Source: Bacteroidia bacterium
GTDB lineage: Bacteria > Bacteroidota > Bacteroidia > Bacteroidales > Bacteroidaceae
DNA: 34,985 nucleotides
Assembly (NCBI GenBank): GCA_009929715.1
Contig: RZZX01000018.1
Span: 1 to 34,985, forward strand
Direction: 5' to 3'
In this document: positions 6,368 to 14,037 of the stretch, one piece after another
How positions within the stretch are numbered: position 1 is the first letter of the stretch
Layout: each line of letters starts with the position of its first letter
The notes under the pieces: generated by a model
The model's database searches: none
Seen by the model: only the letters and a program-made list of their open reading frames with translations
Told to the model about the DNA's origin: nothing
Program-made: the position numbers and the translations under genes

Positions 6368-9202
6368 TTATATCGTTTGACGTTTATTTTTCTTTTGCGT
6401 ACAGGCATCGACTAGGTAGACAATCGAAACGTAGGGGATGCCGGTATGGGTGGTTAGACCGATCTCACAGGTGCGACTATTGGAATAGCCTATGTGGATG
6501 TGGTGCTCTTCTAGTTGAGGGCGTAACTTGCGTAGGGCGTATTGGTTGACTTCCGGATGGGTAAAGCCTTTATCGCCGGCAAACCCGCAACAGCCGATCT
6601 CTTCGGGCACAAATACGTTGTGCGAGCAGAGTTGTGCCAATTCGAACAGCATCTTGTCGAGCTTCATCTTTCGCATGGAGCAGGTGGCATGGATCGTTAT
6701 CGGACGGTCGGTCGGCGTAAATTCTAATTTGTCTTGTAAGAAGGTGTAGATAAATTCTACCGGTTCGTACAAGGGAATTTTCTTTATCTTCTCACGCATA
6801 CGGTATAAGCAGGGACTTTGATCGCAAAGGACTGGGTAACGTCCGTGGGCGCTTGCTTCCCACAAAGCCGCTTCTAGTTCTGTCGTTTTTTGATCGGCAA
6901 TGGCAGGCATGCCTTTGCTTTCCCAGATGGTTCCACAACATAGATTTTCCATGTTTTCGGGGAAAAGGAGTTCGTATCCAGCTTTCTGAAGCAAAGCTAT
7001 CATCTTGTTGGCTAGTGCTTGCTCTACCGGTGATTGGTGGGCTATCCCCATGGTTTGGTTGATGCAGCTGGGGAAGTAGACTACTTTGGCTTCTTGCACT
7101 TGCTGTGTCTCAGGGTGTAGCTTAAAGGATTTAGGCATAGCTGGAGTCCATTGGGGAATGCCCAATGTTTGATGTAATCCTTTTGTGAGGTTGCTCATGG
7201 CAGGTGTACCAAGGAGCTGATGGACTGTGTGGGCCAGGGTTAACACCGGACGAACAGCTGCTTTGGTTCCTGCAAAATGGTTGGCTGTATATTCTCCTAA
7301 ACGGTAACTTAAGCTGTTTTTGGGTAGCTGGGCTTGACGAATATCGTGGGTTAGATGCCCGGTGTTGATGCCCATAGGGCACGACATGGCACAAAGCCCG
7401 TCGCCAGCACAAGTCTGATTGCCAGCGTAAGCGTACTGTTTTTCGAGTCTCTTTAATCGATCTGGTTCTTTACCGCTGCGTTTGAGTTGGGAGATCTCTC
7501 GTTGTGTCACGATGCGTTGGCGTGAAGAGAGGGTGAATCCGCATGTCAGACAGTTCACTTCGCAGAAACCGCACTCGATGCAACGATCCACATGGGGGTT
7601 GGTGAGTGGGAGGGGTTTGAAATGCTTGAGGTGACATTGGGGGTCGTCATTAAAGATCACGCCGGGGTTTAGTAGCCCTTTGGGATCAAACAGTGCTTTG
7701 ATTCTTTTCATGAAAGTGAAGGCTTCTTCTCCCCATTCGTATCCAACGAAAGGGGCCATGTTGCGACCGGTGCCGTGTTCGGCTTTGAGTGAACCGTCGT
7801 ATTGGTCGACAACTAAGTGCTTGACTTCGTCCATGAGTTTCTCATAACGGGACACTTCTGGCTCTGTGGCAAATGATTGGTTGATGATGAAGTGGTAATT
7901 GCCTTCTAGTGCATGCCCATAGATGCAGGCATCGTGGTAACCGTTTTGTGCCAATAGCTGCTGCAAATGGGCGGTAGCTTGTGGCAGATCATCTAGATGG
8001 AAGGCTACATCTTCTATTAAGCAGGTGGTCCCTAATGGGCGTGTGCCGCCTACAGACGGGAAGATGCCGGAACGGATAGCCCAGTATTGGGCATACTCTT
8101 CCGGTTTGTTGGTGAAGTAGACCGGTACAGCTAAATGAAACGGTTGTAGTGCTTCTTCTATCTGTAGGATGTGTTGGGCAACCTCTTCGGGGGTTTCGCC
8201 TTTGGTCTCGGTGAGGAGGGCGGTTAGCCCCACACCGGTGGTATCATTGACCGAAGCCAATGATTTGGCATCGAGCAGCTCGGCACTTTTTACGAGGGTA
8301 TTGCCGGTCTTATCGGTGAGTTTTTTGAGTGCAATTACTGCTCGGCATGCTTCTTCGATTTCCGAAAAATAGAGCATGGCACTTGCTTTGTACGGATAAT
8401 CTCGTTCGGTTTTCATGGTCACTTCCGAAAGAAAGGCCAGTGTACCTTCCGAACCAACTAGGCTGTGGGTGATGATTTCGAATGGATCATCATACAGCAC
8501 AAAGGGGAGGAGGTTGAGCCCCGTCACGTTTTTGATGCGGTATTTGTATCGAATGCGTTCGCACAAGGCTCTGTTTTGACGAATCTCATCCCGGATGGCA
8601 CAGAGTTCTTTTATAAAATCGGCATGCGATTGTCGGAAGAGGTTTTTGCTCTCTTCACAACCTGTATCGAGGGTGGTACCATCCATGAGAACTAAGCGGA
8701 CAGAGAGTAACATCCGGTCGCTGTTGGCGTGTGTACCACAGTTCATGCCCGATGCGTTATTCATGACAATGCCACCCACCATGGCGCTTTTTATGGAGGC
8801 GGGGTCTGGAGCAAACTTACGACCGTGTGGAGCTAGTAAATCGTTTACTCGCTGACCGATTAGGCCGGGTTGCATGGTGATCGTTTGGTAGTTGTCTGCC
8901 AAGGTATAGTTTTCCCAATGTTTGCCAGCTACAATCAGGATGGAGTCGCTGATGGCTTGTCCGGAGAGGCTGGTACCAGCTGCCCGGAAGGTAACTGGTA
9001 GGTGGTGGCTGGAAGCTGCTTGTAGAAGTTCCGACACCTCCTGCTCGTTGGCTGCTTGAATCACGACTTGGGGGAGAAGACGGTAAAAGCCGGCATCTGT
9101 TCCCCAAGCGAGTGTGTGCAGCTCATCCGTGAAGAGTCGTTCGGTGGGAATGAAACGGGTCACTTCCTTTATGAACTTGCGATATGTCGTGTTTGGTTTC
9201 AT
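6368..9202 (-). CDS. FAD and 4Fe-4S D-lactate dehydrogenase-like oxidoreductase
   Basis: 944 residues, no signal peptide; a single-chain fusion of GlcD-like and GlcF-like parts. The N-terminal FAD-binding_4 domain shows FRAAGTSLSGQA (about 73-84) and GGIVMNNASGMNCG. The FAD-oxidase C domain follows, with YGHALEGNYHF and KAEHGTGRNMAPF. Two Fe-S motifs come next: CIECGFCEVNC near 540 and TCAGDGLCAMSCPMGIN near 600. Then come two cysteine-rich CCG segments, CCGTIWESKG and GCCGFAGDKGF. This architecture is typical of quinone-linked D-lactate or D-2-hydroxyacid dehydrogenases. D-lactate is exactly what MurQ releases, so it probably feeds MurNAc-derived D-lactate into pyruvate and respiration. Glycolate or another 2-hydroxyacid is the main alternative. 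It starts 5 bases after the namZ stop. Confidence 0.88.
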   Translation of the reverse strand: MKPNTTYRKFIKEVTRFIPTERLFTDELHTLAWGTDAGFYRLLPQVVIQAANEQEVSELLQAASSHHLPVTFRAAGTSLSGQAISDSILIVAGKHWENYTLADNYQTITMQPGLIGQRVNDLLAPHGRKFAPDPASIKSAMVGGIVMNNASGMNCGTHANSDRMLLSVRLVLMDGTTLDTGCEESKNLFRQSHADFIKELCAIRDEIRQNRALCERIRYKYRIKNVTGLNLLPFVLYDDPFEIITHSLVGSEGTLAFLSEVTMKTERDYPYKASAMLYFSEIEEACRAVIALKKLTDKTGNTLVKSAELLDAKSLASVNDTTGVGLTALLTETKGETPEEVAQHILQIEEALQPFHLAVPVYFTNKPEEYAQYWAIRSGIFPSVGGTRPLGTTCLIEDVAFHLDDLPQATAHLQQLLAQNGYHDACIYGHALEGNYHFIINQSFATEPEVSRYEKLMDEVKHLVVDQYDGSLKAEHGTGRNMAPFVGYEWGEEAFTFMKRIKALFDPKGLLNPGVIFNDDPQCHLKHFKPLPLTNPHVDRCIECGFCEVNCLTCGFTLSSRQRIVTQREISQLKRSGKEPDRLKRLEKQYAYAGNQTCAGDGLCAMSCPMGINTGHLTHDIRQAQLPKNSLSYRLGEYTANHFAGTKAAVRPVLTLAHTVHQLLGTPAMSNLTKGLHQTLGIPQWTPAMPKSFKLHPETQQVQEAKVVYFPSCINQTMGIAHQSPVEQALANKMIALLQKAGYELLFPENMENLCCGTIWESKGMPAIADQKTTELEAALWEASAHGRYPVLCDQSPCLYRMREKIKKIPLYEPVEFIYTFLQDKLEFTPTDRPITIHATCSMRKMKLDKMLFELAQLCSHNVFVPEEIGCCGFAGDKGFTHPEVNQYALRKLRPQLEEHHIHIGYSNSRTCEIGLTTHTGIPYVSIVYLVDACTQKKNKRQTI

Positions 9203-9207
9203 TCGCT

Positions 9208-10446
9208 TTATTTATATAAGTAGTACTTTTCTGCTAAATGACGAAAAGTTTTGATGTCTTTATTCCAAAACTGTTGGATGTCTTCCCAACGGTGGCGTTT
9301 GCTGAATTGTTCACGAACCTGTTTGGAACCACTTACTTTATCGAACATGCTGTAACGCTCTTTGTTGGCATGGTCAAACACGGCCCGTTCTGGGTAAAGT
9401 TTGGCTAGCTCTTGCATGACCAAAAATTGAAGTTGGCTCAATGGTGCTTTCCGGTAGTCCACGAGGTGTACTTGGACGCCTTGAAGCGTTTCGCCCTTGC
9501 CAACGGCATAGAATGGGCGCAAGTGAATGGGGCGGAAAATCACACCGGGCACATGGAGCCCATTGAGGTTATGCGCCAGTTCGTCGGCTTTGATCCAGGG
9601 TGCTGCAAACATCTGAAATGGGATGGTGTACCCTACACCAATCGATAAGTAGCCTAGTTCGCCAACGATACCCGATACTGGATAGAAGTAAGCGGTATGT
9701 GCGTGTGGAATGTGTGGCGATGAGGGAATCCATTGCAGACCGGTAGCGGTGTAATCCATTTTGCGTTTCCATCCTTTCATCTTTACCACGTGGAGGTCGC
9801 AGGACTGACCGAGCATCTTTTCGGAGTTTAGTAAGAGGGCCAGCTCACCGCAGGTTAATCCGTATACATAGGGGATCTTGAACTGACTCACAAATGAGAT
9901 GCAGTCATCGTCGGGAATGTTGCCCTCTATTTTTAAACCACCCAATGGATTCGGACGGTCGAGTACGATAAATGCTTTGTTGTTCTCCGCTGCGGCTTGC
10001 ATGGCAAGGCCCATGGTACTGATATAGGTAAATGAGCGGCAACCGATATCTTGGATGTCATAAACCAAGACATCAATCTCTTTCAACATCTCTGGGGTGG
10101 CTTTACGGGTTTTGCCGTAAAGAGAATAGACAGGTAAACCGGTAGAGGCATCTTTGTTGTCCGTTACATGATCACCGGCATGTACATCTCCTCGTACGCC
10201 GTGTTCGGGTCCGAAGAGTGCCACCAACTTGACGTTGGGGGCTTCATGCAGAATATCGATGGTCGACCGCAGTTGGTTGTCTACACCGGTAGGGTTGGTA
10301 ATCAATCCTACACGTTTGCCTTCCAAACATTTGAACTGTTGCTCTTTCAACACTTCAATGCCGGTTTTTATTTTAATCTGTTGGCCGTGTAGTTGCCCGT
10401 TCCATAGGCAGCATAGGCTCAGTAGAAGTAGAGTGATTTTTTTCAT
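9208..10446 (-). CDS. namZ: DUF1343 exo-beta-N-acetylmuramidase
   Basis: 412 residues with a cleavable signal (MKKITLLLLSLCCLWNGQLHG). DUF1343 (now glycoside hydrolase family GH171) is recognised by VGLITNPTGVD (46-56), the strongly conserved FGPEHGVRGD (78-87), VYDIQDIGCRSFTY and VLDRPNPLGG. B. subtilis NamZ (YbbC) releases MurNAc from the non-reducing end of peptidoglycan fragments. Here the enzyme would act in the periplasm and hand MurNAc to the permease encoded 24 bases upstream. In B. subtilis, namZ is grouped with nagZ and amiE; this window has an amidase but no GH3 NagZ. Confidence 0.93.
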   Translation of the reverse strand: MKKITLLLLSLCCLWNGQLHGQQIKIKTGIEVLKEQQFKCLEGKRVGLITNPTGVDNQLRSTIDILHEAPNVKLVALFGPEHGVRGDVHAGDHVTDNKDASTGLPVYSLYGKTRKATPEMLKEIDVLVYDIQDIGCRSFTYISTMGLAMQAAAENNKAFIVLDRPNPLGGLKIEGNIPDDDCISFVSQFKIPYVYGLTCGELALLLNSEKMLGQSCDLHVVKMKGWKRKMDYTATGLQWIPSSPHIPHAHTAYFYPVSGIVGELGYLSIGVGYTIPFQMFAAPWIKADELAHNLNGLHVPGVIFRPIHLRPFYAVGKGETLQGVQVHLVDYRKAPLSQLQFLVMQELAKLYPERAVFDHANKERYSMFDKVSGSKQVREQFSKRHRWEDIQQFWNKDIKTFRHLAEKYYLYK

Positions 10447-10470
10447 CGTTGTGTGTTTTGTTTCGAATCG

Positions 10471-11763
10471 TTAGTTGGCTGACTCTTTTGAAGACTCTTT
10501 ACCATAATGGGGGTCAATTTTGATAAAGGCACAAACCGCTATGGTGGCTGCGCAACAGATCATCACCCAGATAAAGAAGCGTTCGTAACCGATCTGCTCT
10601 TGGAGCCAGCCGGCTGCCATGCCGGGTAGCATCATACCGAGGGCCATGAAGGCGGTACAGATGGCGTAATGGGCTGTCTTGTGCTCTCCGTCGGAGTAGT
10701 AGATGAGGTACAGCATGTAGGCGGTAAACCCAAACCCGTATCCAAACTGCTCGATAAAGACACAAAGATTGATGATGATGAAGTCCTGAGGCTGGAAGTA
10801 TCCCAAATAGACGAAAGTCAGGCAGGTGAGCGACAAGCTCCAAGCCATGGGCCACAACCATTTCTGTAATCCCCCCCTAGCTGCACAGACACCACCGATG
10901 ATGCCACCTAATGTTAGCCCGATGATGCCGATAGTGCCGTAGACCAATCCGACCTCGGCTGTAGTAAGTCCCAAACCGCCTTTTTCTAGTGGGTCAAGTA
11001 GAAACGGATTAATCAACTTGACGAGTTGGGCTTCGGGGAAGCGGTAGAAGAGCATGAATAGAATGGCTACACCCGCTTGTTTTTTTCTGAAAAAAGAGGC
11101 GAAGGTTTCGATGAAGCCGTTCATGATGGTTTGTGCACTTTTCTTTTCGGTCACCGCTTTATCGGTTGTCGGTGTGGGCAGAATGAATTTATGGTATAGG
11201 CAAAAAGCGATAAATAGCCCGGCTAAAATAAAAAAGGTGATGCTCCAAGCCATCTTGATACTGCCGGTCCAGTATTCCAACCCACCGGCTAGCATGACTA
11301 AGAGGCCTTGCCCGGCGATGGTGGCGATGCGGTAAAAGGTGCTTCGAATACCTACGTAGAGGGCTTGGTCTTTCACATCGAGGGCCAACATATAGAAGCC
11401 GTCGGCAGCAATGTCGTGTGTGGCGGAGCTGAAAGCGACCAACCAAAAGATGGCGAGTGTGCTTTGAAAGAAGTTGGGCATGGGAATGGTAAAGGCTATG
11501 CCTGCCAGGCCGGCTCCTACTAGAAGTTGCATGGTCACCACCCACCACCGTTTGGTTTTCAGGAGGTCGACAAATGGACTCCAGAAGGGTTTGATAACCC
11601 ATGGCAGATAGAGCCAAGAGGTGTATAGTGCAATGTCTGTGTTAGAGATGCCTAAGTTCTTGTACATGATCACCGAGATGGTCATTACGGCTACATAAGG
11701 TAGTCCTTGTGCGAAGTAGAGCGATGGGATCCAAGCCCATGGCGATCTTTTTTTTGTTTTCAT
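10471..11763 (-). CDS. murT: AmpG/MurT-type major facilitator permease
   Basis: 430 residues from the ATG at 11763, 4 bases after the stop of the preceding gene; an upstream in-frame ATG would overlap that gene by 29 bases and is disfavoured. The protein is strongly hydrophobic, with about 12 membrane segments. The N terminus (SPWAWIPSLYFAQGLPYVAV) and the early SWLYLPWVIKPFWSPFVD segment are characteristic of the AmpG group of MFS muropeptide transporters. The related MurT of Tannerella forsythia imports MurNAc. In this train, surrounded by namZ, murK and murQ, uptake of MurNAc or a MurNAc-containing disaccharide across the inner membrane is the best reading. Whether the substrate is MurNAc or an anhydro-muropeptide cannot be told from sequence. 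Confidence 0.88.
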   Translation of the reverse strand: MKTKKRSPWAWIPSLYFAQGLPYVAVMTISVIMYKNLGISNTDIALYTSWLYLPWVIKPFWSPFVDLLKTKRWWVVTMQLLVGAGLAGIAFTIPMPNFFQSTLAIFWLVAFSSATHDIAADGFYMLALDVKDQALYVGIRSTFYRIATIAGQGLLVMLAGGLEYWTGSIKMAWSITFFILAGLFIAFCLYHKFILPTPTTDKAVTEKKSAQTIMNGFIETFASFFRKKQAGVAILFMLFYRFPEAQLVKLINPFLLDPLEKGGLGLTTAEVGLVYGTIGIIGLTLGGIIGGVCAARGGLQKWLWPMAWSLSLTCLTFVYLGYFQPQDFIIINLCVFIEQFGYGFGFTAYMLYLIYYSDGEHKTAHYAICTAFMALGMMLPGMAAGWLQEQIGYERFFIWVMICCAATIAVCAFIKIDPHYGKESSKESAN

Positions 11764-11767
11764 GGTC

Positions 11768-13093
11768 TTATGAATAGAGTTTGTCGATAAGCGCATTAAT
11801 GTAGTAGTGAAGCAAGATGGTGCGATAATCGTAACCTTGTTCGCCCATCACTGCCGCACCGATTTGGCAAAGACCTACGCCATGCCCCCAGCCTGCACCA
11901 GTGAGGGTAAATCGCTCGGGAAGGCCTTCGGGTGTTGCTCCCTCTTTGTCGATCACGAAGGCTGAACTATAAAGGTGGGAGTTGGATAGGATCCGACGAA
12001 TCTCTAGCTCTTTACCAATGATGCGGGTTTGCTTGGTGCCGATGATTTTGAGCTTCCAGAGCCGACCGGAGGTGCCACGGGCTACTGGTACTAGGTCTAT
12101 AATCTGCCCGTAATCTACGCCCGAACGGGTTTGGATCAGATGACTCAGCTTCTCTTGTGAGTAGCTTACCGTCCAACGGTAGAAATCAGTGGTCTCTTGA
12201 TCGTAATTGTTGAGTACTTGCGATAAGATGGCTTTATCGGTGGTGTTACAGAAGGCCTCTGGCGAGGTTCGTATCCAAGCTTCTGCCTCTGCTTCTACTT
12301 GCAGATTGGGCAGATCGGTTATCTGTTTACTGTCTCGTTGACGGCGGAGATAGGGGTGTTCGGCCTCTTCCCAGCAATAGGGAAACTCTTCAAAAGCACC
12401 ACCGCAGCATTTAGAAAAACGGGCGTCACAAATCTCACCATCGTACATTAAGACTTCGCCTCGGGTCTGCTCGATGGCTTCACGGACCATGGGGGTTGAG
12501 GCCCGTGTGATACCTTGATAGCGCTGACAATGGTCGTCGGCACAGACATCAAATAGGGTGTGATCTTCCCGGTCGTACCAACGGATAAGCTCCTCTTCTG
12601 TTTCCGATGAGGCCTGATAGGTGCTCTTCGACAACGAGAGTTGGTGGTTCTTTTGTATCTGGGCGAGCAGCCAACTTCTGGAGATGACTGCATGCGCCTT
12701 TAGTAGTTCTAATGAAGCGGTTGCACTCATCTCAGAAGAGATCACACTTGTTAGATATGCCTCTATGGGGAGGGTGTTTATAACGGTAATGATACGGTCG
12801 GTGGCTATCAGTTTGAGAGTACCAGGGAAGCGTTGATTCTCTTTGCGTTCCCAATGAAAGTTAATGCCAATCGTGACTCCAATGAGTTCGAATGAACAGA
12901 CCACTGGATCGGTAGGCTCAAACAGTAGTTCTTCGTAGAAGTGTCCATCCCAGATGAGTCGTCCTTTGGAGCAAATAACAATCTGCTTACCACTCACTCT
13001 TTTTTCACCCACGGTGTATACGCCCGACAAGACAAACTCTTGTTGGGGAGCCGACAAAATGCCTACTTGTACCTGAGGTTCTTTTATAGCCAT
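11768..13093 (-). CDS. SpoIID/LytB-domain protein without a signal peptide
   Basis: 441 residues. SpoIID is a lytic transglycosylase that cuts glycan strands lacking stem peptides. The family core is visible: LPIEAYLTSVISSEMSATAS with the likely catalytic glutamate E121, then LLKAHAVISRSWLL, the cysteine pair VCADDHC (184 and 189) resembling the zinc site, and the C-terminal GAGWGHGVGLCQIGAAVMG. Additional cysteines occur in FSKCCGGAF. The N terminus (MAIKEPQVQVGILS) starts directly in a beta-rich domain with no signal or membrane segment, so the protein appears cytosolic. It overlaps the upstream DUF4922 gene by 10 bases. A cytosolic SpoIID-like enzyme next to a permease gene could trim imported glycan fragments, or the fold may have been reused. 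Confidence 0.88.
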   Translation of the reverse strand: MAIKEPQVQVGILSAPQQEFVLSGVYTVGEKRVSGKQIVICSKGRLIWDGHFYEELLFEPTDPVVCSFELIGVTIGINFHWERKENQRFPGTLKLIATDRIITVINTLPIEAYLTSVISSEMSATASLELLKAHAVISRSWLLAQIQKNHQLSLSKSTYQASSETEEELIRWYDREDHTLFDVCADDHCQRYQGITRASTPMVREAIEQTRGEVLMYDGEICDARFSKCCGGAFEEFPYCWEEAEHPYLRRQRDSKQITDLPNLQVEAEAEAWIRTSPEAFCNTTDKAILSQVLNNYDQETTDFYRWTVSYSQEKLSHLIQTRSGVDYGQIIDLVPVARGTSGRLWKLKIIGTKQTRIIGKELEIRRILSNSHLYSSAFVIDKEGATPEGLPERFTLTGAGWGHGVGLCQIGAAVMGEQGYDYRTILLHYYINALIDKLYS

Positions 13094-14025
13094 GCTTTTA
13101 ATTGTGTTTTAAGTGTTTGGAAATCATCGGGCTGTATACACACTTCCTGAAGGATAGTTGTGATCTCCTCGGCTGTAATTTTTATAAAATCTTTCTCTAA
13201 TGGGGTGATAAATACCCCACCCATGTCTACGGAAGCCGGGCTGATGAGGAGGTTCTTATCGCCTTCGGCTAGGTAGCAACTGGGGCGGTGCTTGGCACGT
13301 GGGAAGAGGCAGGTAATCCACCGTCGCCCCTCTTTCCAAGTAATCAAGTTCATCATAGGCTCCTCTTGCGGTTGGGTGTGTAAGGCCACTTTCAACGCTT
13401 CATACACGGTCTCGAACAGTTTAGCCGCCTCTGTCTTGTTGGTCGACTCCAAAACCAATGTGTTGCGCGGTTCGTCGTTCAGAGCCCAGATAGTGGTCTC
13501 CGCAGCATTGCCTAGTTTTTCCGCTTTCTGCTTCTTCCAATCGTCTTCTAAAGGCAAAAAGCCTTTATTTCCTGCTTGAAAGTGCATGTGGTCCGGTGCA
13601 GAAGCCCCACAGTGCGGTCCGTTATAAAAGATCACATAGTCCGTTGCTGCATCGGCTAAGTTGAGCATGTCAATAAAGCGTCCGGCAATCCGTTGGTCGG
13701 TGTGGCGTTTATCTGGAACAGTCAGGTGTCTCTGGAAAATGGGAAACGGGTTGACTAAGATCTGATAGTTCTGTTCGAATGCCAAGCCGATTTGTTCGGA
13801 TGACAAGTTCTGGCGACAAAGGAAGCATGGACGTTCCTGTATCGATTTGGCATCCACTTTAGCGGCCGATGAGGTGATACGTGCCGGGTTAAACTGCACT
13901 TTGTAGCAGTTGCCGTTGATCGTAAACTGTTTCTCTTGTACAGTTTCCAAAGCTTTGTAGTTCTGTTTAGCCAGATTCCACAGCGCTAGCTGTTTGTTGA
14001 ATAGCGTTTCGAGTTGTTCTTTCAT
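13084..14025 (-). CDS. DUF4922 protein, GalT/Ap4A-phosphorylase-like HIT-superfamily enzyme
   Basis: 313 residues, cytosolic. Two features place it in the HIT superfamily branch containing galactose-1-phosphate uridylyltransferase and ATP adenylyltransferase. One is CFLCRQNL (67-74), a CxxC of the kind that binds zinc. The other is APDHMHFQAG, a His-x-His-x-Gln motif with H146 and H148; in GalT the second histidine carries the nucleotidyl group. A probable phosphate or sugar pocket is NPFPIFQRHLTVPDKRH. The natural reaction would be nucleotidyl transfer to or from a sugar-1-phosphate, or phosphorolysis of a nucleotide sugar or dinucleotide. It lies between a GT2 gene (12 bases upstream) and the SpoIID gene (10-base overlap), so these three may work on one substrate. 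The substrate is not known. Confidence 0.82.
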   Translation of the reverse strand: MKEQLETLFNKQLALWNLAKQNYKALETVQEKQFTINGNCYKVQFNPARITSSAAKVDAKSIQERPCFLCRQNLSSEQIGLAFEQNYQILVNPFPIFQRHLTVPDKRHTDQRIAGRFIDMLNLADAATDYVIFYNGPHCGASAPDHMHFQAGNKGFLPLEDDWKKQKAEKLGNAAETTIWALNDEPRNTLVLESTNKTEAAKLFETVYEALKVALHTQPQEEPMMNLITWKEGRRWITCLFPRAKHRPSCYLAEGDKNLLISPASVDMGGVFITPLEKDFIKITAEEITTILQEVCIQPDDFQTLKTQLKAWL

Positions 14026-14037
14026 GGTCTCCTTGAA

